Shown here: positions 46,361-56,382 of the stretch, one piece after another
Numbering within the stretch: the stretch's first letter is position 1
Layout: each line of letters starts with the position of its first letter
NCBI GenBank assembly: GCA_018287875.1
Contig: JAGVVL010000022.1
Span: 2,108,001 to 2,172,000 of the forward strand
Direction: 5' to 3'
Source: Nigrospora sphaerica
Taxonomy: Eukaryota; Ascomycota; Sordariomycetes; Amphisphaeriales; Apiosporaceae
DNA length: 64,000 nucleotides
Notes under the pieces: model-generated
The model's input: only the letters and a program-made list of their open reading frames with translations
Database searches by the model: none
Told to the model about the DNA's origin: nothing
Position numbers and translations under genes: made by a program

Positions 46361-47349
46361 GTGGGTGTGTCTGTGTGTCTGTGTGTCTGAACAGGGAGAG
46401 GAGAGGGGGATGGGGCTGACACCGGCCAATCCGACGGCGTGGCCTCCTTCGGCTTATATTCGCCAGCCCACGGCTTGGCCGTCGTGGGTCGTTTTCTCCT
46501 TTGGGAAAATCCTGCGTCTCTTCTTGGGTCTGCCGGGTCCTTTTTGCTTTTTTGTTCATGATTGCTTACGGCAGCCCGCTCTCGCCTAAGCCCCTCCACC
46601 CCCTCCTTACCAGGATGCACCTACAAGGGGCTAAAGCTCGTAGGGCTGCAGGAGCTCCTCCTCCCCCTTCCCCCACACACGCGGGGAGGGTAACCGATAT
46701 GCAGATCAGGTCAGCAGCTGCAGTGCTGGCATGGCAGCAGCAACAGCAGCAGCGGCGGCGGCAAAAACGAGGAGAGCAGTACCAGGGATAAAGGCACTAT
46801 TGCGTGATAGTAGGGGGGGGGCGATTCTGGTAGCAAGAGACTGCCGGCTTATCAGGTGGTGAGGACTGTGATGAGAAAGACCAAACCTGACGTGATGGAT
46901 TTAACGAGTGTTCTCATGGGGAGTGAATGAGGGTGTCGTGACACCCGAACTGTGCTCAATGTAACTTTGCATCGTTGATTCGCTTGCTTGCTAATCCTGG
47001 GAATACCCGGTGACCGGTAAGACCGCTTATTGAGCGAGGCCCTCGATTCTTACGAACCGTCCAAGGTGGGATTGGATGTGACGGCTTGGAACCCCGACGA
47101 CACGAAATGCCTGATCGGCTGACAACACCACTGCGTGCAAGTTCGCGTCACGACACATGTGTACTTGATTGGCTCATCTCGACTGCACGGTGAAATCCGG
47201 ACCGTTCGCTTGCATGGCAGCTGCTCTCACGACTTGGTTCATTCCACCGCCACCGGGCGACATCTGGGAGCCACATCGAGACAGACTTCCGCCCCTCTCA
47301 CTGGCCAACGGCGGCGACGGAGCAGACGTAGAAGACTGACGCACGCTGC
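45036..47349. other. intergenic with microsatellites, no supported gene
   Basis: About 2.3 kb. It holds a C tract at 45841-45855, a purine tract at 46196-46222 (AG-rich) and a long pyrimidine tract at 46285-46356 ((CT)n with TTCC/CCCT units) followed by GTGTGTCT repeats to 46390. A 230-codon frame at 45387-46079 is low-complexity Arg/Ser/Pro and not annotated. Confidence 0.5.
46285..46390. repeat. (CT)n and (GTCT)n microsatellite
   Basis: An almost pure pyrimidine run passing into TGTGTCTGTGTGTCTG units. The AG-rich run about 70-90 nt upstream could pair with it as an imperfect inverted repeat or form triplex-like structure (inference). Confidence 0.8.
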
Positions 47350-50300
47350 TCAGCCCCATCCGGGCATCCAGCCGCCTGGATGAAGATCCCACTCCCCACC
47401 CCCCATTTCGGCAGTGCCGGCGTCAACCCAGCCAAAATCCAGCTTTTCGAGCTCTCGCTTGAAAAAGTCATGCTCTTCCTGGAGCGCGTCACGCACGTCG
47501 CCTCCCCACATCCTGTCGGGGTAATGCCGCACGTTGAACCAATGTGTGAGGCTACGCAGCGCCTGCTCCAGGGGCAGTGCCTCCTCGACTTCGAGGTCCA
47601 CGTCCGAACCGGCCAGCCACTCATCGCGCAGCTCGGGCCGGCAGTGTAGGTAGACTGCCGTAATAACCCGCATATTGCTCTGCCGCCACTTACGGCCGCA
47701 GTACGGCACCTGGTTCTTGAACAGCTTTAGCGTGTAGAGCCGAAGTTCTGGCTGCGGGATCTTGAGCGTCTTCCGGATGATGTTAGACGATTTGTACTGA
47801 ACCAGGAGGAGATTGCGGTGCGCCTTCTTTTTGCAAATCTTCTGCAGAATCCGCAGGTAGTTGATGAGTGAGAAGAAGTTGCGGCGCGAAAAGTCGGTAA
47901 TGGGTTCTTTGGGCAACGGGTTGATGGGATACCCGAGCTCGTCCACCTCGGGCCGCGTTGGCGGCTCGTCTTCTGGCTGGGTGCCAGGCTCGCCGTTGGT
48001 GGCCGCCGGCGCCGTCGCTTCTTGGGGTGATTTTCGCCGTTTGATGGGAGGGGGCGCCGCTTCGTCCTCGCTCTCCTCTTCCTCGTCTTCTTCGCCTTCG
48101 GGAGAGGCCCGTTGGTTGCAGAAATGGAAGAAACTGCCCGCCGTTAGCCACGTACTGCATACGGCTACGCCAAGGAGAAACTCACCTATGATCCAGCCGG
48201 TCCGTCTTGCTGTCGACGACCTGCTGCACGTCTTGGTGTACAAACAACTTCAGGACCAAGGGGATGTAGTTGGAGTCCAGAAGCAGCTGTGTCAAGTATT
48301 CAAACTTCAGGACGTCTGGTCCGCTTTGTCAGCTCCGAAACCGAAAACGACGGCGCGCACTACGTACGTGAGATCTTGAACCACTTGAGGAGGAGCAAGA
48401 GAATGCCGGTCAAGGCCTTGCTTTCAACCTCCCGAGCTCGGGTGGCATCCAGGTCTTCCAGTGACATGTCAACATTCTCTGAGCCTGCCATCCCGTTCAG
48501 TCCGTTCGCACCATCGTGGGAGCGGAATAAGTTAGGCGGCTGTTGCCCCATCCGAAAGTTAGGCATGCCATTAGCCTGAGCCTGCTGCATGGTGGAATAG
48601 GCCGTGATGTTGTAGAGGAACGTCTTCATCAGGACGATGACGACCGACTGTAGCTGCGGGAGGGAATCGTTCTGCGGAACGGTGAGCACAAGACGCCGAG
48701 CAAGGGGCTCGAGTAGGGGACTGGCTGGTCACAGCACAGCAGTGGTACATGCACGTACGTATAACTTCTCAACAGCCTCCAGACGCCGCCGCGTCGTTTC
48801 GTCGAGATCCTTGGTCGTTCCGAAATTTACTTCAGGTTTGCGGCTTTTTGACTCTCTCTTCTCAATGCGCGCCAGGAGCTTTTCCTCGTCAATCTCCTCG
48901 CCCTCCCCCCGAGACAGCGAGTCCAGGTCGAGGCTGTCAAGGTCGTCGTCTTCCGACGGGCTCCAGCCACGCTCAAACTTGAGAAAATTCTCTCGCTCTT
49001 CCCAGAGCTGCCTTGTCGCTCTCGTCATCCGCACGCGCTTCGAAAAAAGCTCCCCCGCCTCGAGGATTGACGCGGGGATATCACTTCCCTCCCACGGGCG
49101 GCCGACGATGGAATGGTGCATGCCGGCGCCGCCCTTGCCGCCGGCACTGTTGCTGGTAGCATCCAGCGGCGGGTACATGAAGGGAAAGTTTTGGTTTGTC
49201 TGGTAATTCTGCTTCTTTCCGCCCTTTCCGCCGACCGACGGCGACGGAGGCGGCGATGGCGCGGGGGTAGCGATGTGGACGGGCTGGTGAAGAATTGACG
49301 CCCCTCCGCTTTGCATGTTGGGCGGTGCTGGCATAATACCGTTGGAGCCATTGTTCCGCGTGGGATGGTTTGGTAGCTGCGGCAAAAGCGATGTGTTGTC
49401 GGCTTCCAAGGGCAACGGCAGCGGCGGCGGCACGTAGGCCGGGTATTTTGATGCGATCTCCTGCCGGAAGACATGATAGTCGAGGGGCGAGGCTGTGATG
49501 GTGTCTTTGCACTTGTCCTCCGAACCCGTGTCTCGGAGAGCCTTTTTGGTTTCCTCGACCTCATCGAGGCCGCCGAACACCACCAACAGGGACTTCCAAA
49601 GTAAGAGCAGGATCTACGACTGGTCAGCTTGTGCCCCCCGCCGGGGCCCGGAGAAGGGACATACATGCGCCATTGGCAGTACAGGGGACTCGAGCCACCT
49701 CATCTTGGCAAGTACGGACAGCATATAGGTTGCCATATCGGGGTCCAACGATCCTTTCACGGTCAGCGCTCGTCTCGCTGTGGGTTCCCGGCGCTACTCA
49801 CGTAGACTCTCGCGTACGGACGCCATGCCAGCGCGGTCATTGATCGTCTCCTGTACAGTCATGTACATTATGGTCATGAGATTCATCAGCTCGTCCTGCT
49901 TTTCTTGCAAGCCCTCTGAAGGGACCGGAGTCGCCTCCATCTGCCTGTGTCCCGTTAGCACGTTTGCCGTAGGCTGTCCGTTGTCTCCTTGACCTACCAC
50001 AACGCGTCCATGGCATTTTGCAGCGCTGTCCAAATGATGGGGAGGCCGCCCAGCTCCGCCAGCAGCCGGATGCCGGCCTGGATGGCCGAAAGCTGCGTGG
50101 GTGTGGCGACACTGCGAAGCTTCGTCCGATCGCCCTCGGGAGGCGTGGAGACGGTCTCGCACCACCGGCCCAGGATGAGATAGGTGAGTCGACCAATCGC
50201 CGTGTTGCGCACAGTATCGTCATGCGAGGAGGCTTCGTCGAGGGCCTTCCGCGTGAACCGCGTCCGGATGTCGTCGTCGGCCTCGTCCCACCCGGAGAAG

Positions 50301-50725
50301 GGGCCGACCTCATGGTCCCAGTGCCAGTCAAAGGCCTTTTGGGCGGCATTCAGACGCACCCACTGCCAGAACTGGTACGAGAACCACTCGTCAATCTCTT
50401 CGGCGTGGGGGCCGGTGTCGGAGTAAACAAAGTCGTAGGCCAGGGCCTCGGAGCGTGGAAACTCGGACACGAAGCGGCGTAGCTGGGCCAGAGACAGCGA
50501 GTCGGGCGGCTGGTTTCCGGGAGGCGGCGGCGGCTGCGCAGGCGGGTTCGGGTTCGGGGCCGAGGTGTTGCGCTGGATCCCAGGACGCGGGGGCGCGGGA
50601 TTCGTCGGAGGCTCGGGGGTCACGGTGGCTGTTTCGGCGGCGATCCCCGTGTCGGCGAGGTCGACGGGAGCCTTTGCGCCGTCCATGGCGTCGTTTGGAG
50701 CCCGCGACGGCCACAACGAGTTCAT
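47350..50725 (-). CDS. ham-2: STRIPAK subunit, STRIP1/2 (Far11) family; HAM-2/PRO22 orthologue
   Basis: Seven minus-strand exons: 50725-49998, 49944-49802, 49753-49665, 49613-48759, 48671-48368, 48315-48186 and 48133-47350, giving 1010 aa; the introns are 48-87 nt. STRIP proteins are core scaffolds of the striatin-interacting phosphatase and kinase complex. The orthologues HAM-2 (Neurospora) and PRO22 (Sordaria) are needed for hyphal fusion and fruiting-body development, and yeast Far11 for pheromone arrest. The N1221 domain begins about residue 95 (LSLAQLRRFVSEFPRSEALA; IDEWFSYQFWQWVRLN). The middle is Pro/Gly-rich (PAPSPPPSPSVGGKGGKK). The C-terminal DUF3402-type part includes WFKISHVLKFEYLTQLLLDS and FVHQDVQQVVDSKTDRLDH. 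It ends with YKSSNIIRKTLKIPQPELRL, LYTLKLFKNQVPYCGRKWRQ and MRVITAVYLHCRPELRDEWL. An in-frame ATG at 50851 is an alternative start. Confidence 0.92.
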
Positions 50726-51746
50726 AGTATCGTGGCCGAAAAGTGCATCAGGCAAGGTCGGTGGGCTAGCAAGAGCGACTGGCGGGGCGCATTGTCCGGG
50801 GGAGCGCCCAGCACTCGCGTTCGGGTTCGGCTGTCGGGGGACGACGAGCAAGACGAGGCCGACCGGTCGTCACGATCGCAATGACGGCAGGATATGGGCG
50901 AATAACAGCAGTTCGTCCAGCAAGATGCAAGAGGCACGACAGAAACTGGGATGGGACGAGTTGGGCCCCTGTCCGTAGGGGTGGTGCTGGATAGCCCTGC
51001 CCTGCTAGTATCTCATGGAAGTACCTACGGTAAGTACATCATACAACTAGGCCGAACCGTTGCCCTGCCTGCCGCCAATTGTCTGCGGGCTACACTAATG
51101 ACCCGCACTAACGGGCTGTCAGCTACAGCAATGAGAGGTAATGTTTGGGAAGCTCCTTGAGCGGGGCACGGGCTATTCCAGCTGACGTGGGGTCGCAACA
51201 ACGTGCTGAAACCTTGTATGCCCTACCACGAGGTCAGGTACGACCTTGTTTTTTTTTTTTAGGGACGTACTTGGGTCCATGGGTTGAAACGTAAAGTTTC
51301 ATAGGTCGAACATGAAATTTCGATGTACTCGAGTACCATACCTTGGAATAGACAAGACTATTTATTGTAAAGGGGATTTATTGAGGAGTGAGACCGGGAC
51401 TGTTCAAGAGAGAGTGCAAGAGAGGGTGCATATATGTGAGCATATAAGTGAGCATGGGAGAACAAGCAAGAAAGAAAAAGAGCGAGAGAGACAAAACGCA
51501 GAGTCTGGTTCTATTTCGCCATTCCCAGTAGGCACACCGCGTTGAACATTGCCTTTTCCTCTTGATCTATGCTACCGAATACGGTGCTCCTCTAGCTTGG
51601 CACAAGTAGCTTTTATGAGCTCTGCCACCGTGTAAGAGTCCGACCATTGGATTTCGTATGGGGATTCTCTACCAGGGTACGAATTGACGTAAGAACGGCG
51701 TCTACGATCCTTTTCCTGTCTACCCGGCGGCGGACCTGGTGTTACC
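50726..51746. other. intergenic, partly AT-rich
   Basis: About 1 kb. The first part is the promoter of ham-2. From about 51230 to 51500 the sequence is clearly AT-richer than the rest of the window, with an 11-nt T run (about 51249-51259) and purine-rich GAGAGA/AAGAAAG stretches. This could be the remnant of a degraded repeat, but no terminal repeat or coding relic is recognisable. Confidence 0.45.
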
Positions 51747-52193
51747 CTACTCACGTTCGCTGGAATGGTAAACGTCATAGAGCGGCAAGGGGACTTCTTG
51801 CGTTCCAGGTTCTTCCGTACACGTTGTCAACGTGACAGAGTCCTGAGGGTGACGTCCGCCAAACAAGTTTGGGTGCTCATTTCCCGCCCACAACCTAAGG
51901 CGTCGGAGAAAAGATTTTGGGTGAACCTGACTGAAGAATTGACGGTTTACACATTCCGAGTCGTGGCCGACGTGCCCAAGAGTACCGGCCGGGACCCAGC
52001 GTGGTTTCTGACGAAAGTCGTCTTCTGAGAGAATCCCGGCGAAGTCGAGGGCTTGGCACCCCTTGCAAAGAAAGACGGTATCGCTCGGGTCTGCCTTCAT
52101 CGTGATTTGGCGGGGCAAGGTGTCGCCTGCATGGTCAAATACGGACCAAATAAACCCAGAGACGTATGCTGTGGTGGTTCGTCTCCTTGCCAA
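51747..52193 (-). pseudogene. HET-like N-terminal fragment
   Basis: A 148-codon minus-strand frame. From MKADPSDTVFLCKGCQALDF through ILSEDDFRQKPRWVPAGTLG to HDSECVNRQFFSQVHP it resembles the Cys-containing region (CxxC, then xLDF, then LG, then a distal CxxxxF) that precedes the HET domain in fungal heterokaryon-incompatibility-type proteins. No HET domain (the A-L-S-x-x-W-G block) follows: the frame ends at a stop after YHSSERE. A downstream in-frame segment (51572-51778) reads YEIQWSDSYTVAELIKATCA and may be a further exon, but no intron of normal length joins the two cleanly. I call it a truncated relic. An unrelated small protein is possible. Confidence 0.4.
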
Positions 52194-52441
52194 TCGTCAA
52201 GGTCCGAAGGATTGTCCAAAGCAGAGATGAGGCAGTTTGGGACGAAAGAGGAGAAATGTTACTTCATCTCCCAATAGAACCCGGCTGACACATTTACATG
52301 TCCTGGCGCAGTCTTCGCCCCCTCCGCTGGCTTCCGTGCAGGATGCTGTTGATTACTATATTCGAGGCTATTATGTTCGAGGCTACAATGTTCAATGTTA
52401 ACGTTTTCCCGTCACGACGGGGACGGCGAGCTGTCCGCTAC
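52194..52441. other. short intergenic with a degenerate direct repeat
   Basis: At about 52358-52400 related units TATTCGAGGCTA, TATGTTCGAGGCTA and AATGTTCAATG follow one another. Otherwise nothing is recognised. It lies at the 3' end of the F-box-like gene. Confidence 0.5.
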
Positions 52442-54191
52442 TCATAGGACGCCTCTGTCCCAATCTACATGGTCCATCACGCCGCCTCGTGGGAGATCTG
52501 GGACATGAAAGAACCGTGGTCCCTCGACCTCGTCCTCCCACTCGCCCAGGGGGTCCAAAAGCCCGCGGGCCCGTACGTCGAGCTCCGACCGGCGGACGCG
52601 CCACGCCTTCTCGTCCACGCGAATGTAGAGGAGACGCGGGCAGATCCCGGCCAGCCGCTCCACCAAGGGCGTCGGCAGGATCATGTCGGGGTGCTCCGTC
52701 ACGATCCATAGGTACTTCAGCGCGCCCATGGTGGCCAGCGTTTCAATGGCGGGCGCGACGTACGCCTGAAACACGTCAACGCCCTCCAGGGCGGCCCAGC
52801 GAAGCTCAAATGCCAACGCCGTGATCCAGGTGTTGTGGCGAAGCGGGGACAGCCCCCCAGCCTTCGTGCTCCAGTCCACCGCGGGGAACATGAGCATGGG
52901 AATCCTCAGCGCCTCGTCGCTCCCGATGCGCTCGAGGGGCGAGGGTGAACAGTCGTCCGCCTCGTTGTGGCAATAGCTGTTGAGTCGGACGGCTTGCAGA
53001 GGGGCCTTTCTATTGGCGAGGAGCTCGTCCATCTCGTACGCGGTTGCTTCGCCCATGGAGATCTCCTGGAGCTTGGGGGTTACGGCGGCTGCCAGGAGTG
53101 CTCGAGGAATGGGTTGGACCGATCTGTCGCGGTTGAAGTGCACACTTTCCAGGGCATCTGGCGCAAAAGCACCGTCGAATTCAGGTAGATCCGGAAACAG
53201 GATACCCCGGCCGAGCTGTACATACTTAAGCCTCAGGGGCCTGCCTGCGAGAGCCGCGTACTCTTTGCATATCCACGCAAACATCTGCTCTCGATCACAC
53301 TCGTCGTCGGTTCCGAGCATGGAAAGCCTGGATGTCGCGTCGGTGTCGACAGACAGGCTCAGGTGTTCCAGCTGCGGCGAACGCAGCAGAGTCTTGCATA
53401 CCTGGCGTCGCCAGGTCCGCACGTCTCCGTACATGTTGTGCAGAGAGAGTCTCCGCAAGCCAGAAAAGACGAGCCAGCGTTCGGGGTGCCTCATTTTGGC
53501 GAACCCCTCAAAGTGGACGCTCAAGGTTTTATCGCTCCCAGGGGGGAACGAGATGGATGCGCTGGTCAGCCTCGGCAGCCCCGATAAGGCAGCCATGCAA
53601 TTCTTGGTCAAAGGAACGTTTTTGCAGCTGGAGGGAGGCTTCGGTTAGAAAATGCAACCAGAGGAGGGGAAAGTGGTAGTCTCACGCAAAACACCGTATT
53701 CGCGGCGCTTGCTGGACGACGGCAGTCATGGCATCGTTCAGGTCAGACCATATGGCCTCAAGGCCCGATGAAAGCCACCTCAACCAGGGGTTGTCATTTG
53801 GGTAGGCGCGGCGCATCTGCCCCAATTGCGCCACATTCTCGTCCTTCCACGCCCAGACAGCCGAGTCGACGCTCGATGCCGTGATGACGAAGACACGTGT
53901 GTGTATGAGGTGTCCGCTTTCCAGGACGGTCCTGCGTTTGCGGGCATCGAGGAAGATGTGGATATTGCTCTTGTCCCATCGCAGACATTTGTATAGGTGT
54001 GGGGTGAAGCACTCGTAGAATGCGCGGTTCACCAGGCAGAGGCTGTATAGCAGCTCCCGGGAGTTGATCTGGGCCATGTTAGTATGGCAATTTTGGTAGC
54101 AGCAACCATTCGTTTGTCTATAGACGGAACAGACCTGTGTACCCAGGGCGTCCAACAACTCGGCGACCCCCAGACTCTGGGCCATAGCCAT
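52442..54191 (-). CDS. F-box-like protein
   Basis: Minus-strand exons 54191-54135, 54068-53686 and 53627-52442 give 541 aa. The first intron (66 nt, GTCTGT...CCCAG with a TACTAAC branch site) is a multiple of three and lacks stops, so unspliced reading is also open. Splicing restores a compact F-box-like helix set: LGVAELLDALGTQ-INSRELL, then YSLCLVNRAFYECFTPHLYK. The second intron (58 nt) joins RIRCF to ACKNVPLTKNCM. The remainder looks like irregular leucine-rich repeats (LSGLPRLTSASISFPPG; LRRLSLHNMY; SPQLEHLSLSVD; LKYVQLGRGI; ALESVHFNRD; KLQEISMGEA), typical of fungal F-box/LRR proteins. Such proteins usually bind Skp1 and select substrates for SCF ubiquitin ligases; the substrate is unknown. 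Confidence 0.75.
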
Positions 54192-56382
54192 GATGGGCAG
54201 GTGGAAATGTGACGAGACTGCGAAGAGGGTGTCTCGGGTGCTGGTGATCGGTGCCAGGACACGGATTGTTTATGAGTCGTCTTCTTTAACGTGCCAACCC
54301 CTCGGCCAGCCAGCAACAGTATGGCCTTGGGCCACGGCGCGCGGGGGGTTGTTCGCTTAAAATCATCCCGCTGTCGCATAATCGCGGAATCTTACATAGA
54401 GACCCGAGATGCATGCTGGGAGATTTGATTGGGCCTGATTGGCCGATACGGGCCGGGTTGAGGCACGGGGGAGGGTTCCCGGGGCGTGTTGAACCCCAGA
54501 GAGACATAGGCCGCGGTTCTTGCTTCCTTCCAGACTTCCCCGATTCCCCCAGTCTTACACTTTGCTGTGGCATCCCGGGGGCGAACCCACCCCCTCATTC
54601 ACTTTGGCATGGTCTCGGCCCGCCAAGCATAGGCGAGGCAAGGGAGGCCTGTAGAGCGCCACGGACCTTGTGGCTGACGTATAAGCTGAGCCCGCCGCCT
54701 TGCATCCATCCTAGGTATAAGGTAGGCGAGGCGGGTGTCGCGTACGGTATGAACGCCGAGGAATTTGGGGCGCCAGTTCGGGTATGTAACTATTTGTAAC
54801 TACTACCCACGGGGGGCGGCATGCTTGGAAAAAAACAAGCAGCACGAAAAGCCATGAAAGCTGACCGCTCAATATGTATCCCCCTGTTCGTCTTCTTCTT
54901 CGCGTGGGGCGCGCAATAGCGAACGGCTTTGGGTCCCCAAGTTGTCACAGGCGTTAAACTTCGTCGCCTGACAGGCTCGAGAGGTTACATGACTCGAGGC
55001 CTCCGAAAGCAAAAGGGACGAGATATTTGGACGCGAGACGGCTGCTATAACAACCGCCCAAGGCAAGTAGAGAGAGCCTCTCGACAGTGGCGAGTCGGGC
55101 ACCAATAGGTAGATGGTGACCCACTTTTCCGACTGCGTCCCCTAGCACGAAGGGTATCGTCGCCGGGCTCTCCTCCTGGACCCTGTCGATCCGTACAATA
55201 TGCAGTCGCGATGCAGGCCCCCCGCTCTGGCTGTATGATGGAACGTGGGCAGATGAGTCTTCAATCGTATGTCTGCAAGGACCACGCGACGCCGAGATAA
55301 AGAGTATATGGGCCTGCTACAGCCCTGGCCTCGGCCGGACGAAGCAGTCTTTACACCGAGAGGGGGAAACGACAGTGTTTTGGTGGCTGACACCCGACGG
55401 TAGGGCCCGAGCAGAGCAGGGATGCGCACGGTCATTACAGACTTCACCGGTCAAGTACTTATCCAGTACCTGCACTTGTGATCTGTAGGCTGGGAGTCGA
55501 TTGAACTCTAGCATCCATGGATCTTAGGGACAGGGCGGAGGGGAAACACAGTTCTGCTACTATAGCAGACAAGAAGGTAAATGTAAGGATGCCGACTGGA
55601 GGAACGGGTGTATAGCTGTTGGGCCGACCGTTCTGCCGCTGTGGTAAACTGTATTTAGTCACCCGGATGGAAGGAATTGTGTTGTTGGACACTTGACAAC
55701 GTGTTTCCGGCCGTTTTTGGCGCATTTGCCCGGCCGACATTGCGGATGTTAGGTCAGGGACACAAGGCGATGTGGGAGACTAATGGGAAGTTCCCCACGA
55801 CGCCTCTTCAACCCCGAGAGCGCCCGCAGTGGATCCTGGACTCTTGGCAGGGGGGGGACACTGAATGCGATTCGGGGACGAAAGCCGGGAGCCCAGGTCG
55901 GTATGGAACGGTTGCCAGTTGCCCACGTTGCAGGTGCTTCGTGAGCAAGGAAAAAAAAAGTCTGTGACGTGCGCATCGCGTGCCGTCATACCCATCCACC
56001 CCGACCGTACGCCGGGTTCGGCCCGCTCTCGACTCGCCGCCTCGTTTCGTGCGTCCTCCCTGGTTCCCTGTGTGATTGCTGTCGCCAACATCCATACTCG
56101 AGCTCTATCCGTACTTAGCAGACGCTGAAGCGCGGAAAGGTGGCTGGTCCAGCTTCGCACCCTATTCTCCCGATTGACCTTTGTTACTCCTGCGTGTTCC
56201 ATGCCGGCTCCTAATCGCCCCCCTGATCATCCTTCCCCCGAGCGCTGCCGCACCTGTCGTGTGCCCCCGGCTTGACGACTCGACCTCCGTCCCCTGAAAG
56301 CAATGCTGCCCGGCTGAGCCGACCGACCGATTTTGATTACAATTGCTATCGCGCTTTTGCACATTACTGGGACAACAGCATC
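54192..56382. other. intergenic, no supported gene
   Basis: About 2.2 kb between the divergent F-box-like gene and the mannosidase gene. Frames are short and featureless. The right end is the promoter and leader of the mannosidase. Confidence 0.55.
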
